DNA of 64,000 nucleotides from Maniola hyperantus (GCF_902806685.2 NC_048563.1:2790001-2854000); one strand, 5' to 3'. Shown: positions 44,641-54,186, numbered from the stretch's first letter. Numbers and translations are program-made. Notes: generated by a model not told the origin, from the sequence alone.

Positions 44641-44755
44641 TCCTCATTTCCCTTCAGTGCCAGTGCTTGAAGACCAAAGTCTTCGAACAGTGCGTGTTAC
44701 CAGTGATGACATGGATCCGAGATATGCTCGCTAACTATGGGCCTCATAAGAAATC
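44640..44755 (-). mobile_element. RTE-type LINE fragment
   Basis: 'cttcgaacagtgcgtgttac' and 'acatggatccgagatatgct', the inverse of sequences at 31,684 and 54,600. Confidence 0.6.
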
Positions 44756-44840
44756 TCAGGCTGAGATCTATAGAGTGCACTTTGACTTTGCTCAGACTTA
44801 AGATCGAGTTAAAACGAGACTGATTTATGTGAGAAAAAAG

Positions 44841-44950
44841 TGTCTATTATAATTTAATAATCACAAATCACAAGATGACTTTTTCTAACCAAGACTAATG
44901 ACACGGACCTTTTTTATCAAGATTGACACAGACTATGTATACTCATAACA
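44841..44950 (-). repeat. Putative 110-bp LTR of the Gypsy-like element
   Basis: On the - strand it starts TGTTATGAG and ends AATAGACA, the TG...CA rule. It is preceded by a purine tract (gaaaaagggaga), a plausible polypurine tract. The partner LTR would lie in or beyond the N gap. It is unusually short for an LTR, so it may be partial. Confidence 0.55.
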
Positions 44951-45139
44951 TCTCCCTTTTTCATTTTGTTTTGTTTTTTAAAAACATTAACTTAACTTAT
45001 GAAGACATTAGGACCAACACAATGTGTGACAATTTTACAAAAATTTACATACTGACATTTGACATAACATTTTAACTAATAGACTGACAGTGGTACAACT
45101 ATAGTTTGAAAACTTAAAATCTACTTTCACAAATTATCC

Positions 45140-45388
45140 TTAATCATAGCAATCTTGAAATCTAACTGGGGGTTTGACCTGTCTACCACTTATTGTTGTC
45201 TTTATTCCCTTATCTTTACTTTCTTTACAATCTTCCATTCTCATTTCCTTCTTTGGACTGACATGTTTATTACTGACTGGACTTTCTACTTTGTTTTCAT
45301 GAATTGTATCCTTAGTTGGACTTGAAGAATGCGAAGATAGCAAGTGCTGGCGATTTCTTCTGTATGTAGACCCCATCTGGAGCTTCAA
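45140..45388 (-). pseudogene. C-terminal tail of the retrotransposon polyprotein
   Basis: An 82-codon frame, Ser/Lys-rich, ending 'VKPPVRFQDCYD' (as 'RQVKPPVRFQDCYD') just before the untranslated end. It is the usual basic tail that follows integrase. It is separated from the integrase frame by stops near 45,400-45,510. Confidence 0.6.
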
Positions 45389-45512
45389 CTATAAATGATC
45401 TAGGTTGATCACATTCCTTGACAATTTTTCCCGGTTGCCATTTTGACTCTGGTGACTTTTTAAACATAATTTATCTCCTTTGTTGACATTAGGCAATTTT
45501 TTTGACTTTTTA

Positions 45513-46217
45513 TCATAATAAACTTTTGTTTATAATTATTCTGTTGTTTATTTTCTTATATATCCTATGACTCATTACTTTAGGTTCAAGGTGTTTTACA
45601 ACAGTAGGTATAAGTGTTCTGAGACGACGGGACATCAGTAACTCAGATGGAGATGGTAGGTTGTTTCTAGGTGTAGTTCTGTATTGCAATAATGCAAGAT
45701 ATGGATCATCACCTGACTCTGCACATTTAGTAAGTATGCGTTTTACAATTTTTACTCCAGACTCCACTAATCCATTAGAACGAGGCAGGTATGGACTAGA
45801 TGTGGTATGAGTTATATTCCATGACTCTAAGAACTGTTTGAATTCTTGGGAATTATAAGGCGGACCGTTATCCGTGTTCGCAAATACAGGAATTCCGTGG
45901 CGACTGAATATAGGTTTCAGCGCATTTATCAGAGCTTTGGCTCCCGTTGAACTGACATTAGCAATTTCAATATAATTTGAATAATAATCTTCAACGACAA
46001 GTATAGTTTGATTTTTGAATTTTAAATAATCCATGCCCACTTTTTCCCAAGGAAAAAGAACAATTTTATGTGACATAAGAGGTTCAGGTGGATTAGCATT
46101 CCTGTGTGATAGACATATTTCACAATTTTCCACACACTGTTGTATATCATGTGACATTAAGGGCCAATATACAACTCCTCTGGCAAAATCTTTGATTTTC
46201 GATGCCTTGATGACCAC
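45513..46217 (-). pseudogene. Integrase of the Gypsy-like element
   Basis: A 234-codon - strand frame. It has the Cys pair of the H2C2 finger (CVENCEICL), then the catalytic core: Asp in GMDYLKF, Asp in NTDNGPPY and Glu in NGLVESGVK. The last two are 35 residues apart (D,D-35-E). The His pair of the finger is in the preceding overlapping frame, so a frameshift separates them near 46,150-46,217. Confidence 0.85.
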
Positions 46218-46563
46218 TGTGTATTATTCTCAAAATTTCTGACCTTAATTTTGTAGGTATTATAAGACTGTTACCTTTTAATAATAAATTACCGACAGCA
46301 TGGACTTCATGACGACAATTCCAATAAGGTAGGACTAGTTTATTGACTTCTGACTTTCTATCAGGCCATCCTTTCTGATAGTATTTTTTCAGTAGCTGCA
46401 AACATTCATCACTTTCCGTAGCCTTGACAAGCCACTGAAGACGTTCTTCTGAAATAGGTAAGTTTTTTACTAGCATATTGACATGCACCATGACATCTTC
46501 ATCCAACTCATCTTCACTACACTCAGGTAAAGCTGCACGTGATAAAGAATCGGCAATATACAT
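46147..46563 (-). pseudogene. RNase H-integrase linker of the Gypsy-like element
   Basis: The frame starts with ADSLSRAALP, the RNase H end motif typical of Gypsy elements. It continues to 'HSGHQGIE', the His pair of the H2C2 finger, before shifting out of frame. Confidence 0.8.
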
Positions 46564-46733
46564 TTTAGTGCCAGGTTTGTATTCAACCTTTTAGGTCGTA
46601 GGACTGTAATCTCAGCATTAACCTCTGCAGACGTGTTGGGACTTCAGCTAAAGGCTTTTTAAATAAAGTAATTAATGGACGATGATCTGTTTCTACTGTG
46701 ACTATTTTACCATATAGATATTGATGAAATCGA

Positions 46734-47033
46734 CTACATCCAAAGACAAGGCATATAGTTCTTTTTCAATTTGTGCCATGTTTTCTGACTTGACGTTAAT
46801 GTTTTAGAAGCATAACAAATTGGCATGATTATCTGAAGCAAGACTGCACCAACTGCTGACTGACTTGAATCGACTGACAAGACTACTGACTTTTTGACAT
46901 TATAGTGTGATAAGACTGGCGCTTGACAAATAATATTTTTTAGACGTGTAAATGTAGCTTCATGACTCTCATTCCATGACCATTCGCTTGACTTTTTTAA
47001 TAATAGACGTAGAGGTTCAGTTTCCTCTGCCAA
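46734..47033 (-). pseudogene. RT end and RNase H start of the Gypsy-like element
   Basis: Contains a thumb-like segment and SVDSSQSAVGAVLLQ, then YASKTLTSSQKTW, matching the tethered RNase H of Gypsy polyproteins. A frameshift follows near 46,734. Upstream RT is lost in the N gap. Confidence 0.85.
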
Positions 47034-47078
47034 TTCTTAATAAATCCTCCAGATAATTTAAAATTCCTAGAAATCTTT

Positions 47079-47578
47079 NNNNNNNNNNNNNNNNNNNNNN
47101 NNNNNNNNNNNNNNNNNNNNNNNNNNNNNNNNNNNNNNNNNNNNNNNNNNNNNNNNNNNNNNNNNNNNNNNNNNNNNNNNNNNNNNNNNNNNNNNNNNNN
47201 NNNNNNNNNNNNNNNNNNNNNNNNNNNNNNNNNNNNNNNNNNNNNNNNNNNNNNNNNNNNNNNNNNNNNNNNNNNNNNNNNNNNNNNNNNNNNNNNNNNN
47301 NNNNNNNNNNNNNNNNNNNNNNNNNNNNNNNNNNNNNNNNNNNNNNNNNNNNNNNNNNNNNNNNNNNNNNNNNNNNNNNNNNNNNNNNNNNNNNNNNNNN
47401 NNNNNNNNNNNNNNNNNNNNNNNNNNNNNNNNNNNNNNNNNNNNNNNNNNNNNNNNNNNNNNNNNNNNNNNNNNNNNNNNNNNNNNNNNNNNNNNNNNNN
47501 NNNNNNNNNNNNNNNNNNNNNNNNNNNNNNNNNNNNNNNNNNNNNNNNNNNNNNNNNNNNNNNNNNNNNNNNNNNNNN
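47079..47578. other. Assembly gap (500 Ns)
   Basis: Exactly 500 N, a common placeholder for unknown gap size. It interrupts the Gypsy-like element, so real missing sequence is likely to be several kilobases. Confidence 0.98.
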
Positions 47579-47640
47579 TAAGTCTAAGCAAAGTCAGAGT
47601 GCGATTTATAGATCTCACCCTAAGACTGGTTCGATCCAGA
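47579..47640. mobile_element. Right arm of the palindromic MITE split by the retrotransposon
   Basis: 'aagtctaagcaaagtcagag' and 'atttatagatctcaccct' are the inverse of 'gatctatagagtgcactttg...gctcagactta' at 44,764-44,805. Confidence 0.75.
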
Positions 47641-47704
47641 TATCGCCAATCTAGATCGAATGTGTAGCATTCGCCATCGACCTGTCAGGGCTGATTAAAA
47701 TCCA

Positions 47705-48250
47705 TACTAATATTATTAATGCGAAAGTGTGTCTGTCTGTCTGTCTGCTAGCTTTTCACAGACCAACATTTTAACCGATTTTGATGAAAGGAGATCGCCC
47801 GTGAACGGGCCCTCTTTTGTGGCATCGTGTCAAAACTAAAATTTTTTTTTTAAATGTGTTTTTTTTTTACGATTATGTTTTTTAACGACTTTTTTTCACT
47901 CTATTATTGAAAATATCTACAATTACAGTTAGAATCGTAAACATGCATTTATTTTGAAGAAGTATTATTTAAATATAACCTTAATATCAGCAATATAAAA
48001 AATAAGATTTCTTTATAACCAGGGTGAATAAATAGAAATCGTTTGCAGAATATAAAGAGTTAATTATTTGTCTACAAAATAAAATTAGAACCATGGTGAC
48101 ATAACAATTATATTAGGGGGGGCCCAAAGCTCCTAAGAAAATGGGCAATCTCTTTGAGTACAAAGTTAGCATACATCCCGAGCACCCACGGGATTTTTAA
48201 AAGACCGAAACCCACGCGGACCGCGGAAGTCGCGGGCATCGTCTAGTTAG
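47705..48250 (-). repeat. Family P/C repeat interrupted by a 363-bp insertion
   Basis: 'atgcgaaagtgtgtctgtct' to 'ccgattttgatgaaa' (47,789) resumes at about 48,156 ('acaaagttagcatacatccc') and ends 'ggaagtcgcgggcatcgtct'. Confidence 0.7.
47790..48152. mobile_element. Short inverted-end insertion
   Basis: Left 'ggagatcgcccgtgaacggg' and right 'gaaaatgggcaatctc' give ~10-bp inverted ends. The interior is AT-rich without coding. Confidence 0.45.
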
Positions 48251-48705
48251 GGTTCCGTACCTCAAAAGGAAAAATGGAACCCTTATACGGAACGGAACAC
48301 TTTGTTGTCTGTCTGTCTGTCAAGAAACCTACAGGGTACTTCCCGTTGAATTTGAATTTTGAATTTTGTTGTTGAATTTTGAAATAGAATCATGAAATTT
48401 GGTAGGTAGGTAGGTCTTATAGCTGGCTTTAGGGAAAAAATCTGAAAACCGTGAATTTGTGGTTACATCACACAAAAAAAATTGTGGTCATGAACGAATA
48501 ATTAGTATTTTCAATTATCAAAGTACGATAACTATATCAAGTGGGGTATCATATGAAAGGGCTTCACCTGTGGATTCTAAAACATTTATATTTTTATTTA
48601 TTTTTATGAATCATAGTTTTTGATTTATCGTGCAAAATGTCGTAAAAATATGACTGTACTACGGAGCCCTCGGAGCGAGCCTGACTCGCACTTTTCCGGT
48701 TTTTT
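48246..48705 (-). repeat. Family A repeat
   Basis: Reverse copy from 'agggttccgtacctcaaaag' to 'cgcacttttccggttttttt', ending about 55 bp before exon 3. Confidence 0.85.
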
Positions 48706-48761
48706 TAAAAATATAAAACTTGTTGGTTTTAACTTTTGAATAATCTAACTTTTTTTTCCAG

Positions 48762-48792
48762 GTTAGAACCCAAGAAATTTGAAATGATCAAT
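48762..48792 (+). CDS. LMLN: Leishmanolysin-like peptidase (invadolysin), 31-nt exon 3
   Basis: A micro-exon between tttttttccag and aat|gtaagt. Its first base completes the Arg codon begun in exon 2, and ten codons follow (LEPKKFEMIN), leaving phase 0. Together with exon 2 the peptide reads ...DHSVYRLEPKKF..., which continues the conserved region of the family. A family A repeat ends just upstream and a transposon begins 50 bp downstream, so this tiny exon has survived heavy flanking insertion. ORF-based methods cannot see it. Confidence 0.82.
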
Positions 48793-48842
48793 GTAAGTAT
48801 TCTGTCTGTAATTTTTCTGTCTTCATCTTTAAATCATTCTTA

Positions 48843-49564
48843 GGGGGCATCCATAAATTACGTGAGATGTTTAAGCGGGGGAGGGGGTCGAGTCAAATCT
48901 CATCTAATCTTACGTTGGAGAGAGGGGGGGTCTCGGCAAATATCACGCAATTTTTTTTCTGATTGAAAAAATAAAAAAATAAAAAAAAATACTATTTTGG
49001 TCCATGTAATCCAGATTGTACATGTAAATTTCTATTATAACTCTCAGCAATATTGATAACGGGCCTATATACTAAACATGCTGTCGCGTTTGGACTTTGG
49101 ACTATTCAAAGTACTAAACAGAAATATTTTGAGACACAAAAAATTGTGTAGCTAGATCAAAAGGTGACCTTCCTTTTAGGACTTTCTGATTTGACAAAAG
49201 TACCACAGTTATCCCGGGAAAAAATGTAAAACATTGCTAAAATCACGAAAAACCAACTATAACGCCTTGTGGCGTTTGGACTATTATGACTTGTCCTACT
49301 GCATAGTCGTAAATAAAAGCACGAAGCAAATTTTTTTTTCTTTTTAGGATAACAATCCAACGCGTTTACGTAAGAAACCCACATTTTGAAAAATCTCACG
49401 TGAGATTGGGTGATGGGGGAGGGGGTTGAATAAAATCTCACATCTCACCGGGGGGGGGAGGGGGTTGAATAAAATCTCACGACATCTCACCGGGGGGGGG
49501 GGGGGGGGTCGGGGGAAGGACAGAAATTGAAAAAAACACCTCACGTAATTTATGGACGCCCCCC
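48843..49564. mobile_element. Inverted-repeat DNA element with G-rich ends
   Basis: Ends gggggcatccataaattacg and the inverse of gggggcgtccataaattacg, flanked by TA/TA (48841-48842 and 49565-49566). Internal direct repeats 'gagggggttgaataaaatct' and a ~20-nt poly-G run (49,491-49,509) are present. There is no transposase. Confidence 0.8.
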
Positions 49565-49567
49565 TAG

Positions 49568-49664
49568 TTACGGCGATTACGCACTTCACTTCCGTCATCC
49601 GAGTTCTATCAGTCATCAAGGAACGTAAAAGGACTCGGATCGGATGAGTGCGTAACCGCCGTTA
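49568..49664. mobile_element. 97-bp PIF/Harbinger-like MITE
   Basis: TTA at both edges (49568-49570, 49662-49664) with inverted ends cggcgattacgcact and agtgcgtaaccgccg. Related by its ends to the 1.45-kb element at 38,660. Confidence 0.8.
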
Positions 49665-49894
49665 GTCGGGTTTCAGAACTTTGTCTTCTGTGATTAAATT
49701 TGCTTTAATTAAATAGTTTTTTTAAAACATTTTAAAAGTTAAGACTAATTTAATAATCTCAGCATCTTTTTCACAGAATATCTTAACTTTACAATATTAA
49801 TTTTATCCGAACATAAAATTATTACCATTTTCAATTTTCTTATGAAGCCTTTATTAAAATAATAATAATTGTTTCAACAGAAAGTTATTTGAGA

Positions 49895-50105
49895 ACTAGA
49901 TGATGCCCGCGACTTCGTCCGCTTGGATTTAGGTTTTTAAAAATCCCACGGGAACTCTTTGATTTTCCGAGATATAAAGTAGCCTATGTCACTCTCCAGG
50001 TATCTATTTCTATGCAAAAAATCACGTCATTCCGTTGCACCGTTGGGACGTGATTGAAGGACAAACCAACAAACAAACACACTTTCGTGTTTATAATAAG
50101 GGTAC
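49895..50105 (+). repeat. Family C repeat
   Basis: 'gatgatgcccgcgacttcgt' ... 'cacactttcgtgtttataat'. Confidence 0.85.
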
Positions 50106-50187
50106 TGATACCTATATTGTTTCAACAGAAAATTATTTCTGAATTTTCAATCCAGTGTGAAATAATATTATGTGATCTCTTTCTCAG

Positions 50188-50270
50188 AACACGATCCTGC
50201 CTGAAGCCGTCAAGTTCTGGGAAGAAGCACTTAAAGTAAGGAAAACTGGGGGACCAATTCTGCTGAATAG
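50188..50270 (+). CDS. LMLN: Leishmanolysin-like peptidase (invadolysin), exon 4
   Basis: An 83-nt exon between tctttctcag and aatag|gtgagc. In phase 0 it encodes NTILPEAVKFWEEALKVRK then TGGPILLN and two bases of the next codon. The pattern L-P-x-A-V-x-(F/Y)-W-x-x-A-L-x-V-R is the conserved block that precedes the Cys-rich region and zinc site in invadolysins. It is the strongest single piece of evidence for the gene. The following exon must start by completing an Arg codon. No convincing continuation was found in the remaining 13.7 kb, so the LITAF gene and the histidine-rich gene may lie in the next intron. Confidence 0.9.
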
Positions 50271-50664
50271 GTGAGCACGTTATACAAGTAAATTAAATTT
50301 ATATAATTTTCATATTGTTTCACCTACACTTCAAGGACATTTCTTAATAATCCTAATCCTAATAAAGTTATAAATGTGCAAGTTTAAAAGTGTGGATTTT
50401 TGGATGTTTGGATATTTTTCTATTATTATTTTTTATTTATTATAGGCGCACGCTTGACCACGATCACACCTGATGGGAAGTGATGATGTGGCCTAAGATG
50501 GGACGCGTTTGCCTATAAAGTTTGTTACTCAATCACGCAAAAATGGCTGAACTGATTTGGATGAAATTTGGAATGGAGAGAGTGCAGACCGTTTTTTGCA
50601 GATTGTTTAGTTTTAATTTATATTTTCTTTTACAACTGAAATTATTGTATCAAACAAATCGATA

Positions 50665-50674
50665 TTTATTTATT
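50665..50674 (-). terminator. Poly(A) signals of the LITAF-domain gene
   Basis: Overlapping AATAAA motifs on the - strand, about 150 nt past the stop codon. Confidence 0.5.
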
Positions 50675-50752
50675 GAAGCTTAAATATTAAATTGTACAAT
50701 GTCCTCCGGGTACGTTTTTATAATAACGAAATTTGTAAAATTTCTTGGCATC

Positions 50753-50800
50753 ACAGAAGTGTGGAAAGATAACTATGTCCAACAGTGGATGTCCACCCGT
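50753..50800 (+). mobile_element. RTE tail fragment in the LITAF 3' UTR
   Basis: The + strand reads EVWKDNYVQQWMSTR, the RTE C-terminal signature. It is antisense to, and just downstream of, the LITAF stop codon. Confidence 0.65.
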
Positions 50801-50821
50801 CGAGATGAAGACGATGTGGTG

Positions 50822-50960
50822 TTAATCAGCTTTCGAGTAGACCATGTCCTGGCACAGCATAGGTACTTCGTAGCCGACGAGTTGGTTACAGTTTGGGCAA
50901 TAGTGGTTGCGATACTTGAAGTAATCCGTGCAGTACACCACCAGGACTAGAGGGACGAAC
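50822..50960 (-). CDS. LITAF-domain protein, last exon
   Basis: After an acceptor (tgcgtttcag) one base completes a Leu codon, then 45 codons and TAA. They encode FVPLVLVVYC (second half of the membrane-inserted hydrophobic segment), TDYFKYRNHYCPNCN (the second zinc-binding CxxC, in the H-x-CPxC box), and QLVGYEVPMLCQDMVYSKAD. LITAF/SIMPLE-like proteins are zinc-binding monotopic proteins of late endosomes and lysosomes. The hydrophobic stretch sits between two Cys pairs and does not fully cross the membrane. The end of the protein follows the domain directly, as usual. Confidence 0.92.
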
Positions 50961-50993
50961 CTGAAACGCAAAATGAATGAATGAATTAACTTG

Positions 50994-51288
50994 TACAGTA
51001 TGCGGAAGAAAGTAATGTACTTCAGCCTTTAAAAGGAGATAGCAAATTTATAGAGCATTGTCTCTGTTGTTGAGACCGACAAAACGTCACAAAGGTACGA
51101 GTGACAGAGACAACGCTCTACAAAGCTGAAATGTCACTCTAAACGCGACCTTTAGAAGGAGATAGCAAATTTGTAGAGCATTGTCTCTGTCGTTGAGACC
51201 GACAAAACGTCAGATAGGTACGAGTGAAATGTCATTCTAAATGCCGATGTACATTACTTTCTAGTTTCTGCTGCGTACTGTACTGTAC
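50994..51288. mobile_element. Palindromic MITE (family I) with internal duplication
   Basis: Ends 'tacagtatgcggaagaaa' and 'ctgctgcgtactgta'. The core with 'cattgtctctg' and 'gttgagaccgacaaaacgtc' occurs twice. It lies in a LITAF intron. Confidence 0.8.
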
Positions 51289-51539
51289 ACCATTTATAAA
51301 ACAGTACAGAGAACAGTAGCACAAAAAACAAAAAATAACATTGAAATTTTCCAACGAAACTTTGTCAAAGTTAACCTTAGACGTCAATTGAATATTTACC
51401 CTAGAGTTTAGATTTATTATTTAAATACTACTTTACATAGCATTGATTACATGAAAATTATGAATTTACTTCCTGTTTTTTAATTGAATCGTTATAGAGA
51501 AGTTTAAGAAATATCTAGTGAAACTTTTACTTTAATGTA

Positions 51540-51615
51540 TATTACAAATATAAATGGGCCCACTGTACTGCCCTGTGGTACACCACGTCCTGTTGGTTTT
51601 GTTGCTGAGTTTTTA
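51540..51615 (-). pseudogene. Jockey-type LINE RT fragment
   Basis: The - strand reads SATKPTGRGVPQGSTVGPFI, the RT motif (GVPQGS-x-x-GP) of non-LTR elements. Only about 25 codons remain. Confidence 0.75.
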
Positions 51616-51835
51616 TTTTAAGATTTTGCTATGCTACAGTTACAACCTAGCTAGCAATCACAAAATATGGGTTTAATAAACTGCCGTAGAGTTACGGCAA
51701 CTTAGAACGCTTCCGTTTTAGATTGCATTATAGCTTACCATCGGGTGGATAAAAATCCCGTGGGAACGTATAATAAGGGTACTGATGGTAAAATATTGAG
51801 GGAATATTAAGATGGAGAAGAACAATCAAACTTAC

Positions 51836-51974
51836 AAAAGAATAAAGAAAACAGCTAGAACATGAGTGAGGATGCCATTTTCCTTTATCGCCAGGGTGTA
51901 AACGTTGACACTGCAGAACGGGCAGCGAATTAGCTTTCGGTCTGGATTCGTTAGTACGGTTGGGTTAGCTCTAT
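51836..51974 (-). CDS. LITAF-domain protein, exon with first zinc Cys pair
   Basis: A 139-nt exon bounded by tttttcaacag and a gtaagt donor. It starts with two bases that complete an Asp codon and ends two bases into a Leu codon, matching the neighbours exactly. It encodes RANPTVLTNPDRKLIRCPFC, the first CxxC knuckle of the domain, then SVNVYTLAIKENGILTH and the start of the hydrophobic segment (VLAVFFILL). In LITAF domains this CxxC and the HxCPxC box of the next exon together bind one zinc ion. Confidence 0.93.
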
Positions 51975-52254
51975 CTGTTGAAAAATCATTAATGTAGTTG
52001 TAGGATAGTAGACTTAGATGGCAGCTCATGAGCTCACAAACAAAATGACATCGCTCAAGAGGCCAGATTTGCACACATATACACATCTATGTTTCTTATT
52101 ACGAAATGTAGAAAACAGTTTTATGATATCAACAACTTCAGTTTATTATGAACCACTTTAACGTAAAGTTTGTTAACGATTGCAAAATAATATGTCATCG
52201 ACGATAACTTTTAAAGGATTCGAAAAGATTTTTTTAAAAATGAAAACAAAAATA

Positions 52255-52475
52255 TTTGAATAAAATAAATAAAAATCAATTCAACTTATACAAGTACTTT
52301 TGAATCGTCAAATGCCTTTCCTACCGAGAAGAACCAGCAAGAAACTGAAATAGAGACATTGTCTGTATTTTTTATGCAGGTTTCCTCACGATGTTTCGTC
52401 ACTGCTAAAACAAGTGATATTTAATTTAATTGCTTAAAACGCACATAACTCCTAAAAGTTAGAGGCGTGTGCTTT
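52255..52475. mobile_element. LINE tail and SINE family D fragments in a LITAF intron
   Basis: 'tacaagtacttttgaatcgt' and 'accgagaagaaccagcaag' (as at 42,100), then 'caggtttcctcacgatgttt' (SINE D, reverse). Confidence 0.65.
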
Positions 52476-52601
52476 GGAAATAAATGAGAAATTATTGTGA
52501 ACCCATTAGTGATAGATATAAAATATGCGAGGACCTACAGGCTACAATACTCTGTCGAACGCTTTAGTTAATTCTACAACAAGAAAGTAAAGTCACGTTA
52601 C

Positions 52602-52796
52602 CTGGTACTATAACTTCAGTTCTAGGAGGCTGGACAGGGGTTCTGTCTATCTCTGTATAAGCAGGTGGAGGTTCAGGGAAGTTCTGTTCAGGTACGCTTG
52701 AGGCAAATCTGTCGTCTGTTGATTGGGAGCCGTAGATGGTGGATTCCTTTGTCATAAAGGGAGGCACTCGGACTCTTGAAGATGGACTCTGTGCAT
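52602..52796 (-). CDS. LITAF-domain protein, Pro-rich exon with PPxY motif
   Basis: A 195-nt exon between tgtatttacag and ccag|gtaacg, with phase 1 at both ends. It encodes a Ser/Pro-rich linker (AQSPSSRVRVPPFMTKEST), then EQNFPEPPPAYTEIDRTP and VQPPRTEVIVP. PPPAY is a PPxY-type motif, which in LITAF proteins binds WW domains of NEDD4-family ubiquitin ligases. That role is known for the family and inferred here. The position just N-terminal of the LITAF domain agrees with known members. Confidence 0.88.
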
Positions 52797-52999
52797 CTGT
52801 AAATACAATTAAATGATAGAATATTAACAATTTTGGATCGGGTGTGATCTGTGCTGATTCATCATCATCATCATCTCAATTATCTCTGGTGGAGATTGCT
52901 TTAATGTTTTCAGTTTATACTTTCTTTGTTTTTTTCTTGTTTTGTGTGCAATAAAGTTTTTCTATCAATCTAACTCAATCCATCGTCAGCCCACTAAAG

Positions 53000-53350
53000 A
53001 GAACGAATCTCCTCTCAGAATGTGAAGGGTTTGGCGCTAGTCCACCACGCTGTCGAGTATGGATTGGCAGTTCACACGCACTTTTGAGAACTTTACATGT
53101 GCCTTTCTCACAATTTTTTCCTTCTAAGTTAAAGCAACTGATATTTAATTGCAATAAGTACCGCAAATTGCAAATGCGCGTGGCCGCCATTTTAGTGTCG
53201 TCAGCACTAGACTGAAGTTTCGAGCTAATGGTATATTTTTATTTCGGCTGACGTCAAAATGACGTCATTTCGATGTTATTGAGACATGGTTCCAGCGTAA
53301 TAGCAATTTGCGGGACTTAAATAACGCACATAACTTAGGGTGTATGAAAT
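53000..53350 (-). mobile_element. SINE family D copy interrupted by a short MITE
   Basis: SINE words at 53,010-53,155 ('gaatctcctctcagaatgtg', 'gaactttacatgtg') resume at about 53,322 ('aataacgcacataactta'). Confidence 0.65.
53155..53323. mobile_element. MITE with ccgcaaattgc ends
   Basis: Left 'aagtaccgcaaattgcaaa' and right 'agcaatttgcgggactt' are inverted. The centre has 'gacgtcaaaatgacgtcatt'. Confidence 0.7.
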
Positions 53351-53589
53351 CAACTAATAATTCATCCCTTTTACCCTAACTTCGTTTAGGCGAAATTTCT
53401 AAAAATCCCTTTTTAATGAGGGTCTACCTTGATGACCTTACATGCCAAATCTCTCAAGTTTTTTGACCCATTCGGATTCATATGTATATGTCAATCTAGT
53501 TTCTTTTAAATACAGCAACAGATGAATCAGTTTAGGAGCATAAACAAATCCTGTGCAAAATTTCGTTTACAGGCTAGAACTTTGATACA

Positions 53590-54025
53590 TTATCATCACC
53601 ATCATCATCATCAACCGATAGACGTCCACTGCTGGACATGGGTCTCTTGTAGGGACTTCCACACGCCACGGTCTTGCGCTGCCTGAATCCAGCGGCTCCC
53701 TGCGATTTGTCTGATGTCGTCCGTCCACTTAGTGGGGGGTCTTCCAACACTGCGTCTTCTGGTGCGAGGTCGCCATTTCAGCACCTTGGGACCCCAACGT
53801 CTTTTCAGTTTTACGAACTATGTGCCCTGCCCATTGCCACTTCAGCTTCGCAACCCGTTGAGCTATGTCGGTTACTCTAGTTCCCCTACGGATCTCCTCA
53901 TTTCAGAATTTTGATATGGCTCTTATTTATTAATTATTCAGATGCAAGTTACCCTTGACTGCTATCTCACCTGCTGGTACGTGATGATGCAGTCTAAGAT
54001 GGAAGCGGGCTAACCTGGAAGGGGA
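53590..54025 (-). mobile_element. RTE C-terminal fragment followed by a SINE F tail
   Basis: 'gtccactgctggacatgggt', 'gtccacttagtggggggtct' and 'ttgggaccccaacgtctttt' are the RTE end read in reverse. 53,930-54,025 is SINE F tail sequence. Confidence 0.8.
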
Positions 54026-54050
54026 TAATTCAGTCTAGAACCATGCTTAC

Positions 54051-54186
54051 CTAAACTAGAACTCCCAGCCTGTGTCGACGGCGAGGGTATACCATAAGGA
54101 CCAATCGTTCCATTCTTAGGGCTGGTTGCAGGACTCTGGCCCACGTTAATTCTCCTATCTTCAAACGGGTCGTAGAATATCGTATC
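54051..54186 (-). CDS. LITAF-domain protein, linker exon (136 nt)
   Basis: Bounded by ctttttttag and ttag|gtaagc. It starts in phase 0 and ends one base into an Asp codon completed by the next exon. It encodes DTIFYDPFEDRRINVGQ, then SPATSPKNGTIGPYGIPSP and STQAGSSSL, a polar, low-complexity region with no known domain. Phase agreement with both neighbours is the main support. Confidence 0.82.

Larger units (their letters stand above)
44841..47078 (-). mobile_element. Ty3/Gypsy-like LTR retrotransposon, 3' half
   Basis: The - strand order is RNase H, H2C2 zinc-binding domain, integrase, C-terminal tail, polypurine tract and LTR. That order is typical of Ty3/Gypsy. It sits in intron 2 of the leishmanolysin-like gene. 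It is inserted in a second palindromic-MITE copy, whose left arm ends at about 44,840 and whose inverse arm reappears at 47,579, just past the gap. Gag, protease and most of RT are missing into the assembly gap. Confidence 0.85.

Noticed and set aside
47067..47618. 183-codon frame spanning the N gap
   Set aside because: It consists almost wholly of unknown residues from Ns.
49344..49619. 91-codon frame with poly-Pro
   Set aside because: Produced by the poly-G run of the TA-flanked DNA element.
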